Positions 1 through 8,851 of a DNA stretch of 64,000 nt are shown piece after piece; the first letter of the stretch is position 1, and every line of letters starts with the position of its first letter. The DNA comes from CALLPQ01 sp964392325 (GTDB lineage Bacteria > Pseudomonadota > Alphaproteobacteria > Caulobacterales > Parvularculaceae), in NCBI GenBank assembly GCA_964392325.1, contig CAYMPJ010000007.1:62001-126000 (forward strand), written 5' to 3'. Under the pieces are notes generated by a model that ran no database searches, had not been told where the DNA came from, and was given only the letters and a program-made list of their open reading frames with translations. The position numbers and the translations under genes were made by a program.

Positions 1-35
1 AAGCGAAATTATCTGAAATGCTGAGGATTGGGTAA
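1..35 (+). CDS. 3' end of an upstream gene, possibly exbB (partial)
   Basis: Two frames are open into the left edge. One reads AKLSEMLRIG and stops at 33-35, four bases before the exbD ATG; the other stops at 22-24. Either would give the tight spacing of an operon. ExbB/TolQ genes normally precede exbD, so an exbB end is a reasonable guess, but ten residues cannot show it. Confidence 0.25.
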   Translation, partial: AKLSEMLRIG

Positions 36-39
36 CATT

Positions 40-453
40 ATGAGAAAACGCAGAAGTGCAAATGAGGCCGGTGACGTTAATGTAACGCCGTTACTCGATG
101 TTGTTTTCATTATGTTGATCTTCTTCATTGTGACCGCAACGTTTTTGAGAGAGCAGGGGATTGATGTTTCTACTCCTGATAACTCACCCCCGGATAATGC
201 TACAAAGCCCCCGCCATCTATGATTCTTTCAGTACTGGAAAACGGGTTTGTTCAGGTTAATAGTGGACGCACGATCGATCCTCTTTCAGTAAAGAATTCG
301 GTGTCAGAATTTCTGGCAGCTAATCCAAAAGGCGTTGTTCTTGTGAGCGCAGCTCCTACGTCTGAATCCGGGGTTACTGTTGTTGTAATGGATCAGGCTA
401 GACAAGCCGGGGCGAAGGGAAGACTATCTCTAACCCTGCAGGCAGAACAGTGA
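40..453 (+). CDS. exbD: ExbD/TolR-family biopolymer transport protein (first copy)
   Basis: Inner-membrane subunit of the ExbB-ExbD motor that feeds proton motive force to TonB. The 137-residue protein has a short basic N-terminus, then one membrane segment (about residues 17-37) starting NVTPLLDVVFIMLIFF. Asp20 in it matches the conserved intramembrane aspartate of the family. The remainder is a periplasmic domain. I chose the ATG at 40 because GAGGA at 22-26 sits upstream of it; an in-frame TTG at 28 would be too close to that site. A second exbD, tonB and a TPR gene follow on the same strand. The 189-base gap to the second exbD is long for an operon. Confidence 0.9.
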   Translation: MRKRRSANEAGDVNVTPLLDVVFIMLIFFIVTATFLREQGIDVSTPDNSPPDNATKPPPSMILSVLENGFVQVNSGRTIDPLSVKNSVSEFLAANPKGVVLVSAAPTSESGVTVVVMDQARQAGAKGRLSLTLQAEQ

Positions 454-642
454 TATCGGCTTTTCAGTGAATAGTGTGTGATAGGTTCAAAACAGAAAAG
501 TAGTGAATTAAAAATCCGTTTTTAATCAAGATTTTTTATTACTACATCGAGCCAGAATACAAAGTGGTACTGAAAAACATTCAAGGACTTTTGCTCTTAG
601 GGGCAATTGAATAGAAGAAAAGAAATAGTGGACGGATAAGAT

Positions 643-1050
643 ATGGCAAGACGGTATGTAGCTTCTCAAGCAGCTGATGAAGAAGACGTTAACGTAACGC
701 CTCTTTTAGATGTTGTGTTCATCATGTTGATTTTCTTCATCGTGACTTCAACCTTTGTGAAAGAGCCGGGCATAGATCCCGAGCGGCCCTTGGCACAAAC
801 TGCCGATCAACAACGCTTCGGAACGATTTTGGTTGCGATTGATGCAGATGATAATATCTGGCTCAACCGCGAAGAGGTCGAACTTGCTGGTATCAAGCCT
901 TATGTCGAGAGTACACGCCGTGAAAATCCAAGGGCAACAGCGGTTGTTCAAGCGGATGTCGGGGCGAAATCAAAAACATTGATTGAGGTTGTCAATCAAA
1001 TACGCGATGCCGGTATGGATACGATCGCTATATCAACTGAAGATGCGTAA
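643..1050 (+). CDS. exbD: ExbD/TolR-family biopolymer transport protein (second copy)
   Basis: Second ExbD-type subunit, 135 residues. The membrane segment (about residues 20-40) is almost identical to that of the first copy, with the key aspartate at residue 23, but the periplasmic parts differ strongly. Two non-identical ExbD proteins next to tonB are common in alphaproteobacteria with many TonB receptors, so this is probably a heteromeric motor and not a recent duplication. The ribosome-binding site is weak. The stop is followed 44 bases later by tonB. Confidence 0.9.
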   Translation: MARRYVASQAADEEDVNVTPLLDVVFIMLIFFIVTSTFVKEPGIDPERPLAQTADQQRFGTILVAIDADDNIWLNREEVELAGIKPYVESTRRENPRATAVVQADVGAKSKTLIEVVNQIRDAGMDTIAISTEDA

Positions 1051-1094
1051 CTTAATTCAATGAATTTATCGTCAATAATGACGGGAGACGACTT

Positions 1095-1694
1095 ATGGGT
1101 TCTTTAATCAGAGTTATAATGGGTGTGCCAGGCGCCATGTTAGTGACTGTAGCGCTTTTTTTAACAATGTACTCTTTGATCAATAAATCTGTCGAGCTTG
1201 AAGAGCAAAGAGATATCATCAAAATTGATATCAATGCTAAAGTGCCTGACGTTGATGTTGTTGCCGATTTATCCGATCTTGAGCGCCCCGAGCTTGATAC
1301 GCCGCCGCCGCCGCCGCCAGCAACGGTTGACCCAACCAACCGTCCGTCGATTGATGGCGTACGCGCGGAACAACCAAAAATCGAGGTTGAGCTGGAAATC
1401 GGTAGTGGTTTTAATCCGGACCGGGATGCACAGCCATTGGTCCGTATACCCCCTCAATATCCTGATCGTTGTCAATCACGTGCTAAAAATGTTGAATATG
1501 TGATTCTGGAATTTGATGTGGACCCACAAGGACAGCCGCAAAATATCAATGTTTCGGAATCTACATCGAGTTGCTTTAACCGTGCGGCGACGCGATCCGT
1601 TCAAAAGTGGAAATATCAACCTAAAATTGTTGATAATAGTCCCGAATGGCGTCGCGGCGTTGTAACACGTGTGACCTTTCAATTGGCTGACTAA
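1095..1694 (+). CDS. tonB: TonB energy transducer
   Basis: Periplasm-spanning protein of 199 residues that links the ExbB/ExbD motor to outer-membrane receptors. It has one N-terminal anchor (about residues 8-29), a short linker with a run of six prolines near residue 72, and a C-terminal TonB domain (about 112-199). That domain shows the usual pattern of a YP motif, a beta strand rich in V/F/D (YVILEFDVDPQGQ) and a late KWKYQP. Two cysteines in the domain, in PDRC and SSCF, could form a disulphide. The start has a GGAG site nine bases upstream. The proline linker is short for TonB, a trait seen in other alphaproteobacterial transducers. Confidence 0.92.
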   Translation: MGSLIRVIMGVPGAMLVTVALFLTMYSLINKSVELEEQRDIIKIDINAKVPDVDVVADLSDLERPELDTPPPPPPATVDPTNRPSIDGVRAEQPKIEVELEIGSGFNPDRDAQPLVRIPPQYPDRCQSRAKNVEYVILEFDVDPQGQPQNINVSESTSSCFNRAATRSVQKWKYQPKIVDNSPEWRRGVVTRVTFQLAD

Positions 1695-1754
1695 TAATTT
1701 TAATTGGCTCTTGACCGAGCTTCAAATGAAACTGGAAAAAACCGGGCTAGGAAT

Positions 1755-3308
1755 ATGATTAATCGTTTAGAAAATTCCACGCTTAAAATGATATCACTCT
1801 TTATTATGGTGATCTCGTTGTTTGCTAATCTACCCTCATCTTATGCGCAAGATGATGAGCCGCGCCGTTCAACGGCCCCATCTCTAAGTTCGACGGTGGC
1901 TGTTGCAGTACAGGAGGCTCTTAATTTTTCACAAGAAGATCCTCCCCGTACAGACGCTGCTATTAATCGTCTGAATAAGCTTATTTCTGATCGTGGTGAT
2001 CGTCTTCAAGGATATGACAAAGCGACAGTTTACGAAGTACGCGGTAGTTTTTATGCAAACAAAGATGATCTTCGCAGCGCTTTGCGGGATTTTCAGACTG
2101 CGGTCGATACCGGGGCTCTTCCTGAAGAACGCTCAAATGGATTGCGCTATTTTATTGCGCAAATTTACTTCCAGCTTGAACGTTATGATGATGCTATACG
2201 CGGGTTGAATGCGTGGCTACGTACCGCTGGAGATAATCCTCCCGCAAATGCCTATTATCTGTTAGCACTGGCGTATATTCAAAAAGATGATTTTCGTAAT
2301 GCTCAACAACCGATGGAGCGTGCGCTCAGAATTAAAAATGCGGAAGCGGGATCTCAACCGGATAAAAATTATTATTCTGCTCTGAATCTGGTTTATTCAG
2401 AAAATAATGAGTTCAACAAGCGTGCCGATCTTCTCGAAAGAATGATTAATATATGGCCAAATGAAGCTGGTTACTGGGCTCAGTTGGCGGGTGCTTATGC
2501 TGTGAACAAGCGCGATAGAGATGCTTTCTCTGTTTTGGAGGCTGCCTATCGTGCCGGCCTTCTGGAAAAAGAAGAACAAATTATTCAGCTCATCCAGTAT
2601 TATTCATTTTTTGATAATGCCTATCGCGGCGCGCAGCTTCTCGATCGGGAAATGGCAGCTGGTGTCGTTAAGCGAGATCGCGACAATCTTATACTCTTAT
2701 CTCAATTATGGGATCAATCTCGCGAAGCCAAGAAAGCTATTCCGATCTTGCGGGAAGCAGCAGGCTCTACCAATAAGGGTGACCTACATTATCGTTTAGG
2801 ACGCGTTCTTGTGGCCGATGAGCAATTTGTTGATGCGGAAAAAGAATTGCTTACAGCCATTCGCAAGGGCGGCCTAAAAACAAAAGATATTGCCCAGATC
2901 TGGATGTTGCTTGGTAATGCACGTTTTGCACAAGCGGGACCTGAAGATATAAGACAATTTAACCGCGCAAAAGAAGCATTCCAGAACGCAACGCGCTATC
3001 CTTCGACCCGCCGTGATGCGAATGATTGGGTAACCTATATTAATGAACTCATCAGAGTGCAGAGAGTTACGAAAGATCGTGAGATTGCTGAACAAAAAGC
3101 TATTTGCGATGACAATCTGGAAAGACTTGATGATGCCAAACGTGTACTCGTCTTACAGGGTAGAGATCCATTGGATATCACAGAAAATCTCGCTAATGCA
3201 TTGGAAACTTGCGGATATGACAAAGCTGGTGAGGTCATTCCAGGTGGTATCGCTGATAAGGCTGAAGCAGCTCCGGCAGCGGAAGAGGCAGCGCCTGCAC
3301 AAGAATAG
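1755..3308 (+). CDS. Secreted TPR-repeat protein of the TonB operon
   Basis: Periplasmic protein of about 517 residues with a signal peptide (cleavage likely after SSYA, about residue 31) and helical tetratricopeptide-type repeats over most of its length; examples are the stretches around YFIAQIYFQLERYDDAI and AYYLLALAYIQKDDF. The C-terminus is an Ala/Glu/Pro-rich tail. Such proteins follow exbD-exbD-tonB in several alphaproteobacteria and are presumed to assemble or regulate the complex; the exact job is unknown. I prefer the ATG at 1755, which starts directly on a signal peptide. A TTG at 1704, ten bases after the tonB stop, would add 17 residues. A strong terminator lies just downstream. 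Confidence 0.8.
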   Translation: MINRLENSTLKMISLFIMVISLFANLPSSYAQDDEPRRSTAPSLSSTVAVAVQEALNFSQEDPPRTDAAINRLNKLISDRGDRLQGYDKATVYEVRGSFYANKDDLRSALRDFQTAVDTGALPEERSNGLRYFIAQIYFQLERYDDAIRGLNAWLRTAGDNPPANAYYLLALAYIQKDDFRNAQQPMERALRIKNAEAGSQPDKNYYSALNLVYSENNEFNKRADLLERMINIWPNEAGYWAQLAGAYAVNKRDRDAFSVLEAAYRAGLLEKEEQIIQLIQYYSFFDNAYRGAQLLDREMAAGVVKRDRDNLILLSQLWDQSREAKKAIPILREAAGSTNKGDLHYRLGRVLVADEQFVDAEKELLTAIRKGGLKTKDIAQIWMLLGNARFAQAGPEDIRQFNRAKEAFQNATRYPSTRRDANDWVTYINELIRVQRVTKDREIAEQKAICDDNLERLDDAKRVLVLQGRDPLDITENLANALETCGYDKAGEVIPGGIADKAEAAPAAEEAAPAQE

Positions 3309-3344
3309 TTTTTGAGCGATTCAAAACGAACTTCTATAAAGTTT

Positions 3345-3386
3345 GAGCCTCTGTATTGTTTTCGATACAGAGGCTCTTTCATTTTA
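3345..3386 (+). terminator. Rho-independent terminator of the TonB operon
   Basis: Perfect 12-bp inverted repeat, GAGCCTCTGTAT at 3345-3356 and its complement at 3365-3376, with an 8-base loop and a T-rich tail (TTTCATTTT). It lies 37 bases after the TPR gene stop. It also shows that the following gene starts at 3404 and not at an in-frame ATG inside the stem at 3356. Confidence 0.85.
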
Positions 3387-3403
3387 ATATCAGGAAGCGA
3401 CCA

Positions 3404-4153
3404 ATGACAGTAAGGGCTGCAATATTAGCGATTGGCGACGAGCTACTCTCTGGGCGCACGCGTGATACAAATATTCATTTTCTTGCGCAGTGGCTAAATG
3501 AACGCGGCGTTACTTTAAGCGAAGTACGCATAGTCGCTGACGAACTTGATGATATTCGCGACGCTCTGAATGCTCTTCGTACACGGTATGACTATGTCAT
3601 GACCTCTGGCGGTATTGGCCCCACTCATGATGATATAACCTTTGAAGCTGTTGCCATGGCTTTCGGTTGTAGAGTCGTGGAACACCCACAAGCGCGAAAA
3701 ATTCTCGATGACTGGTATACAAAAAAGGAACTGGAAGTCACACCCGAGCGGGCTCGTATGGCCTTAATGCCGGAAGGTGCGCGACTGATAGAGAACAAAG
3801 CCTCAGGCGCGCCGGGGATTATGATCGAAAATGTTTTTGTAATGGCTGGTGTGCCGCGCATTTTTCAGGCGATGGTGGGCGCAATTGAACCTTATATCGA
3901 AGGCGGGGCAAAGGTTCATTCCAAAGCCGTTACCGCAATCGGGCTGCCGGAATCCAAGCTTGCGCGTCAATTAGCAGATATCCAGGGCGCCCTAAACGGC
4001 GTTTCCATTGGCTCCTATCCAATCGATGGGGACGAGATGGGGGTGACAATCGTTGCCCGCTCTGAAAATGAAGCCCTGGCCGAGACTGCTATTGAGAGTG
4101 TGATTGCCGCTATGCGCGCCCTTGGTTTCGATCCGAAAGCGGGAGATCACTAA
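3404..4153 (+). CDS. CinA N-terminal-domain (MoaB/MogA-like) protein
   Basis: Stand-alone competence/damage-inducible CinA N-terminal domain, 249 residues, with the molybdopterin-binding fold. The start (AAILAIGDELLSGRT) and the motif TSGGIGPTHDD near residue 66 are typical. The C-terminal nicotinamide-nucleotide amidase domain of full CinA is absent, as is common in alphaproteobacteria. In related proteins the domain hydrolyses nucleotides such as ADP-ribose or FAD; whether this one does is unknown. The ATG at 3404 is preceded by AGGAAG at 3392-3397. It converges with uvrC. Confidence 0.85.
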   Translation: MTVRAAILAIGDELLSGRTRDTNIHFLAQWLNERGVTLSEVRIVADELDDIRDALNALRTRYDYVMTSGGIGPTHDDITFEAVAMAFGCRVVEHPQARKILDDWYTKKELEVTPERARMALMPEGARLIENKASGAPGIMIENVFVMAGVPRIFQAMVGAIEPYIEGGAKVHSKAVTAIGLPESKLARQLADIQGALNGVSIGSYPIDGDEMGVTIVARSENEALAETAIESVIAAMRALGFDPKAGDH

Positions 4154-4225
4154 TTTAATGGGAAGCAAGCGCGTTGGTCGTGATGGGTTTTAAAAAACCT
4201 CACCTTAAAAGAGTTTCCTATCCTC

Positions 4226-6310
4226 TTATCCACCATTAAAAAAATCAAATATACGCTGCGCCAGCGCTTCGGAAATACCGTCCACAACACTTAAGTCTTG
4301 GGGCTTTGCACTGGCAATGGATTTGGCCGACCCGAAGTGATTTAGTAAGGCGCGTTTACGGGCGGCCCCGACACCGGGAATATCATCAATAGGATTAGCG
4401 CTGATTGCTTTTTTACGTTTTGCTCTGTGTGCAGAAATTGCATACCGATGGGCTTCATCACGCAATCGCTGTATAAAAAATAGAGCCGGGTTACGCGGCG
4501 AGATCAGGAAGGGTTCCTTACCCGGTAAGAAAATTTGCTCTGCCATCGCCCCCATTGTCCGGTCCGATGTCTTTTGCCCCTTTTCACTCTCTTTTTTAGG
4601 CTTTGCAATCGATACAATCAGGGGAGGGCTGATCACTGTCTGGTCAGTTGAAGAAACACTATCACCGGATGAAACTTCAGCATTTTCGAGATCACTCTTA
4701 TCTTCTTCTGGATCAAGACCTGCTTGCTTTATATCCAGTCCCAATTCTTCAAAAACCTGAATAGCTGCCGAGAGTTGGCCTTTTCCGCCATCAAGAATTA
4801 TTAAATCAGGCCATTGTTCATGGGCAAATGGATCTGCTTTCAAAGCCTTTGAAAAGCGCCGCATCAACACTTCTCGCATCATACCAAAATCATCACCCGG
4901 AGACAGGTTTTCATTTTTAATATTAAATTTCCTATACTGATTTTTTTCAAATCCATCTGGCCCCGCGACAATCATCCCTCCCACAGCATGACTACCTTGA
5001 ATATGGGAATTATCATAAACTTCTATTCTGCGCATCTCCCCCTGATAACCGACAATCTCTGAAACCGCCTTTAAATTACGTGCCTGACTTGCTGCTTCAG
5101 CCAATCGGCGGGTGAGGGCTTCTTTTGTATTCATTATGGCATTCCCCATAACTTCGCGTTTTTCGCCGCGTTCCGGGGTGTGAATTTGCACTTTTCTTTG
5201 TGCCTTAAGGGTCAGGGCCTCCATGAGTAATTCTGCTTGCGCTGGTTTTTGACTGGTTAAAATGAGGGGCGGGGGCTCGCGATTATCATAAAATTGGGCG
5301 ATAAAAGCATTTAGAATACTATCCATGCTTTCCTCTTTGTCGTGGCGAGGAAAGTAAGAGTGATTACCCAGATTTTGATATGCACGGAAAAAGAACACTT
5401 GAACACAGGTTTGGCCACCTTGTTCGTCAACTGCGAAAATATCGGCATTGTCTATTGTATCGGCATTGATATCCTGACTCCCTTGCACAAAACTCAAGGC
5501 CCGAATCCGATCGCGCAAAGCCGCGGCTTTTTCAAAATCAAGGTCTTCAGCGGCTTGCTCCATCTTTTTGGAGAGTTCTTTTTGAATTTTATGATCATCA
5601 CCGTTCAGAAAATTGCGCGCATCTTCAACCAATCCGTCATAATCTTTCGGTTCAATAAGGTCTACACAAGGAGCGGCGCAGCGTTTTATCTGATGGAGCA
5701 AGCAAGGGCGTGATCGGTTATCATATACATTATCCGTGCACGATCTTAGTAAAAATGCTTTTTGTAATGTATTGAGTGTATTATTAACAGCTGTTGCGGA
5801 GGCAAAGGGACCAAAATAATGTCCGGGACGTTTTCTGGCGCCGCGATGTTTTAAAAGCTGGGGGCTTTTATGGTCATCTGCAATAAGGATATAGGGAAAA
5901 GATTTATCGTCGCGCAATAATACATTGTAGCGAGGCTTTAATGTCTTGATCAAATTGGCTTCTAATAACAAAGCTTCCGTTTCTGTTTCCGTAATGACAA
6001 ATTCCATTGTGCGGGTAGCGGTAATCATACGCTGTATACGATTGGAATGGCCGCGTAAATTTGTATAACTGACAACCCTTTTCGAGAGATCTTTTGCTTT
6101 TCCTACATATAAAATATCCCCCTTTTCGCCGATCATCCGGTAAACACCGGGTTTAGCGGGAAGTCTTTTTACATAATCCTCGATTATTGCCGCGCCGCTT
6201 AGAACCAGATCATCTTTCCGATTCGTCCCATTATTTGGGTAATCATCCGAGTTGCCGCCCGGCTGGCTTTGAGCTGCCTTTTTTTTATTGTCAGGATGAG
6301 ACTCATTCAT
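4226..6310 (-). CDS. uvrC: Excinuclease ABC subunit C
   Basis: Nuclease of nucleotide excision repair, making both incisions around UvrB-bound lesions. Domains in order: GIY-YIG nuclease (GVY at about residue 55, YVGKA at about 68), UVR motif (LDFEKAAALRDRI), RNase H-like endonuclease domain with aspartates in EVYDNSHIQG and LIILDGGKGQL, and a C-terminal helix-hairpin-helix (IDDIPGVGAARKR). With 694 residues it is longer than most UvrC proteins. Extra length comes from a polar N-terminal tail of about 40 residues and a Ser/Asp/Glu-rich insert after QAGLDPEED inside the endonuclease domain. I chose the ATG at 6310 because the longer frame to 6505 would run into the divergent gene; no clear ribosome-binding site is visible. 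Confidence 0.95.
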   Translation of the reverse strand: MNESHPDNKKKAAQSQPGGNSDDYPNNGTNRKDDLVLSGAAIIEDYVKRLPAKPGVYRMIGEKGDILYVGKAKDLSKRVVSYTNLRGHSNRIQRMITATRTMEFVITETETEALLLEANLIKTLKPRYNVLLRDDKSFPYILIADDHKSPQLLKHRGARKRPGHYFGPFASATAVNNTLNTLQKAFLLRSCTDNVYDNRSRPCLLHQIKRCAAPCVDLIEPKDYDGLVEDARNFLNGDDHKIQKELSKKMEQAAEDLDFEKAAALRDRIRALSFVQGSQDINADTIDNADIFAVDEQGGQTCVQVFFFRAYQNLGNHSYFPRHDKEESMDSILNAFIAQFYDNREPPPLILTSQKPAQAELLMEALTLKAQRKVQIHTPERGEKREVMGNAIMNTKEALTRRLAEAASQARNLKAVSEIVGYQGEMRRIEVYDNSHIQGSHAVGGMIVAGPDGFEKNQYRKFNIKNENLSPGDDFGMMREVLMRRFSKALKADPFAHEQWPDLIILDGGKGQLSAAIQVFEELGLDIKQAGLDPEEDKSDLENAEVSSGDSVSSTDQTVISPPLIVSIAKPKKESEKGQKTSDRTMGAMAEQIFLPGKEPFLISPRNPALFFIQRLRDEAHRYAISAHRAKRKKAISANPIDDIPGVGAARKRALLNHFGSAKSIASAKPQDLSVVDGISEALAQRIFDFFNGG

Positions 6311-6395
6311 AATATGGTGAATATAAGGGGGGACTATAAAATATACCAGTATAGATATATAACGTATAGATTGAGCTTTTCGGTCAGATCGCTTG

Positions 6396-6884
6396 ATGAT
6401 GACTTCCAGAAATAACCCTGCTAGTGAACGGATGAAAAAAACATTTTTACTGACATTTTTTGGCGCGTTCGCATGTATAGGAATATTTATATGCGGCTTT
6501 GCCATGAGCGATTTTCGTGCTTCAGTGCTCAGTCGGACCTGGCCGGTGACTCAAGGAACAGCTATTGTCGATGGTCATGAAGGCCTGATGCGCCTGATCG
6601 ATACGCATTATATCTATAATTATGGTGGCAAAAACTATCGTAATAAAAGGGTGAGATTTTTTACAAATAACCGTGTTTTCAATCCCGAGCCTCCACTCCG
6701 TTTGGAAGCATCCACACAATTCGATGTCTATGTTCACCCGAAAAAACCATCAAAATCTGTTTTAGTTACAGGGTTAAGTGGTATCGGCTTTATGACTGTT
6801 CTGGTTTTTGGGGGTGGTCTATTTTTTTTCGGAACTGGTGGATTTATTCGTGCCCTGAGGGCAGAACAAAATCAAACTGTTTAA
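6396..6884 (+). CDS. DUF3592-like membrane protein
   Basis: Small inner-membrane protein of about 162 residues with two membrane segments (about 14-34 and 130-152). The loop between them has the layout of DUF3592: a WPVTQGTAIV start, a Tyr-rich strand (HYIYNYGGKNY) and VYVHPKKPSKSVLVTG, matching the family pattern of a tyrosine/proline motif before the second membrane span. Function is unknown. Starts at 6396 or 6399 are equally possible. The last 41 bases overlap the end of queG on the other strand. It is divergent from uvrC with about 85 bases between. Confidence 0.65.
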   Translation: MMTSRNNPASERMKKTFLLTFFGAFACIGIFICGFAMSDFRASVLSRTWPVTQGTAIVDGHEGLMRLIDTHYIYNYGGKNYRNKRVRFFTNNRVFNPEPPLRLEASTQFDVYVHPKKPSKSVLVTGLSGIGFMTVLVFGGGLFFFGTGGFIRALRAEQNQTV

Positions 6885-7929
6885 GCGCCCATTGCGCAGT
6901 CTCTACAATGGTTTCATCCGGATCTTTGAGATGTTGCGCAATTGGTTCGCAAAGCGATTTATCGTCACTATTGCCCGCTGCAATTAAAACATTACGGATA
7001 AATCGATCTCTCCCAATGCGTTTGATTGGAGATTTTGAAAAAAAAGTACGAAACTCCTGATCAGAAAATGTCAGATAGTGTTTCAGGTTTGAGGCCCGTA
7101 TTGAATCGCGAGGTTGAAGGCCCGGCTCATCGGTGACAGATGCATACTTATTCCAGGGACAAACAGCCAAGCAATCATCGCACCCGTAAATGCGGTTTCC
7201 CATGGGTTTTCTAAATTCTTCCGGAATCGACCCCTTATGTTCAATCGTGAGATAGGAAATACATCGACGTGCATCAAGCTGATAGGGCGCCGGAAAGGCA
7301 TTGGTAGGGCATATATCGAGGCAATTCGTGCATGACCCACAATGGTCCTGGCCCGGTTGAGCATTTTCAAGGGTCAGGGATGTAAAAATAGATCCTAAAA
7401 ATAGCCAAGAGCCAAAATCACGCGAAACCAGATTGGTATGTTTTCCTTGCCACCCTAATCCGGCTTGTTGAGCTAAGGGTTTTTCCATAACGGGCGCAGT
7501 ATCTACAAAAACTTTTACATCGCCGCCATGGGCATCCACAAGCCACCGGGCAATGATTTTTAGCTTCTTCTTGATAAGATCATGATAATCATTGTTTTGG
7601 GCGTATACTGATATGTTACCCCTGGATTTATTTTCTAATGAAGTGAGTGGATTATGATCAGGGCCATAATTCATACCGAGCATAATGACAGAGCGCGCTT
7701 CAGACCATAAAGATTTAGGTTTTGACCGCTCGTCTTTTCTGGTTTCCATCCATGTCATGCTTCCATGATAGTGATTATCAATAAAGCTTTGCAGACGCGG
7801 GAAGAGATCACGGTTGTCACTTGCATGGGTAATAGCAATACAGTCAAACCCGGTTTCAAATGATTTTTTTCTTATTTCAGATTCAACACTTCCATCACTG
7901 CTTTGATTTTCAATAAGCGTTTTTGTCAT
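6844..7929 (-). CDS. queG: Epoxyqueuosine reductase
   Basis: Cobalamin- and iron-sulfur-dependent enzyme for the last step of queuosine synthesis on tRNA, reducing epoxyqueuosine to queuosine. The 361-residue protein carries DTAPVMEKPLAQQAGLGW, holding the catalytic aspartate region. Two 4Fe-4S motifs follow: CGSCTNCLDICPTNAF, and CDDCLAVCPWNKY joined to an earlier cysteine. The C-terminus is HEAT-like. The gene follows a GST gene by five bases, so the two are probably co-transcribed, an arrangement known in alphaproteobacteria. The 3' end overlaps the DUF3592 gene by 41 bases. Confidence 0.94.
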   Translation of the reverse strand: MTKTLIENQSSDGSVESEIRKKSFETGFDCIAITHASDNRDLFPRLQSFIDNHYHGSMTWMETRKDERSKPKSLWSEARSVIMLGMNYGPDHNPLTSLENKSRGNISVYAQNNDYHDLIKKKLKIIARWLVDAHGGDVKVFVDTAPVMEKPLAQQAGLGWQGKHTNLVSRDFGSWLFLGSIFTSLTLENAQPGQDHCGSCTNCLDICPTNAFPAPYQLDARRCISYLTIEHKGSIPEEFRKPMGNRIYGCDDCLAVCPWNKYASVTDEPGLQPRDSIRASNLKHYLTFSDQEFRTFFSKSPIKRIGRDRFIRNVLIAAGNSDDKSLCEPIAQHLKDPDETIVETAQWALKQFDFVLPSGHE

Positions 7930-7934
7930 TACAG

Positions 7935-8615
7935 TTAAAAATCCAGATTATCATAATGACGAGCCGCTGGCAGACCCGGAACGCGCTCAAGAAGGAGGGG
8001 TTTAAAAGACGGGCGTGACTTTATTTTGGCATACCATTCTTTGGCAAAATCATAGTTTCTCCATTGAATAAGATCACAATAATCCAGGCAGGAAAGGTGA
8101 GCGGCGCAATAGAGATCAGCGATTGTCATCTTTTTACCCGCAAGCCACGAGCGATGTTCACAAAGATAATTGATATAATCAAGATGCCAATCTAACAGTT
8201 TTTGTCCGGCCCGTAAGCGCTCGGTGTCGGGTTGGCCCAGTCGCTTCAGTCTTTTTTCAATAAATTCATAGGTTAGATAAGGCGAGATTTCAGGAGCAAA
8301 TTTTTCACAAAACCAGGCATTCAAACGACGCATTTCAGCGCGCCCGGCTGATGTCGCTGGCATTAAGGCAGGCAGGGGATAAGCCTCTTCCAGATATTCA
8401 GCAATCGCGCTTGTCGGGCTCACCGCGATTTCCCCCCCGGTCGGCGGTTCATCAATCAAGACAGGTAATGTTCCAGCAGGATTGACCGCCAGAATATCGT
8501 CCTTTTGATCCAGTGGATGAAATTCACGGCTCTGAAACGTGATGTTTTTCTCATATAAAATGAGGCGAACCTGCCGGCAGATGGGATCGAAGGGGGAATG
8601 GAGCAGGGTGCGCAT
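7935..8615 (-). CDS. Glutathione S-transferase family protein
   Basis: Cytosolic GST-fold protein of 226 residues. The thioredoxin-like N-terminal domain (about 1-80) starts LLHSPFDPICRQVRLIL and contains the cis-proline motif GTLPVL and a glutathione-contacting SAIAEYLEE. The helical C-terminal domain contains the typical WLAGKKMTIADLY. Substrate is unknown. Gene linkage to queG is conserved in relatives and may reflect co-transcription only. Confidence 0.88.
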   Translation of the reverse strand: MRTLLHSPFDPICRQVRLILYEKNITFQSREFHPLDQKDDILAVNPAGTLPVLIDEPPTGGEIAVSPTSAIAEYLEEAYPLPALMPATSAGRAEMRRLNAWFCEKFAPEISPYLTYEFIEKRLKRLGQPDTERLRAGQKLLDWHLDYINYLCEHRSWLAGKKMTIADLYCAAHLSCLDYCDLIQWRNYDFAKEWYAKIKSRPSFKPLLLERVPGLPAARHYDNLDF

Positions 8616-8690
8616 AACGGATAATCTAAATGATAAGCAACAAATTTATAATCGAAAACATTAAGGATAATGGAGTGATTTGCATACTCC

Positions 8691-8704
8691 AAAAACCGGT
8701 TTTT
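8691..8704. promoter_or_regulatory. Perfect 14-bp palindrome between divergent genes
   Basis: AAAAACCGGTTTTT lies between the GST gene (minus) and the membrane protein gene (plus). A second AAAACCGG follows at about 8716. The position between divergent starts fits an operator more than a terminator. No regulator can be named. Confidence 0.25.
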
Positions 8705-8851
8705 ATCCAAACAGTAAAACCGGAAAAAAGGTTAATGTCGAAACGTTAATCTTTGGATCTTTTGGCATTATCTTTAGAATTAAAGTTAACGCGCTTGGCG
8801 GTGGCAAGGGAATTGCTGGATTACCCTGATAACGTTAGCAAGCGAGGTTTA

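Noticed and set aside
3356..3403. Earlier ATG for the CinA-like gene
   Set aside because: It lies inside the terminator stem, and a proper ribosome-binding site precedes the ATG at 3404.
4180..4203. Hairpin between the CinA-like gene and uvrC as a bidirectional terminator
   Set aside because: The stem is A/T-rich with a two-base loop and mismatch, and no separate T-run follows on either strand.
6311..6505. Longer uvrC reading frame
   Set aside because: It would cover the start of the divergent DUF3592-like gene and adds residues not seen in UvrC.
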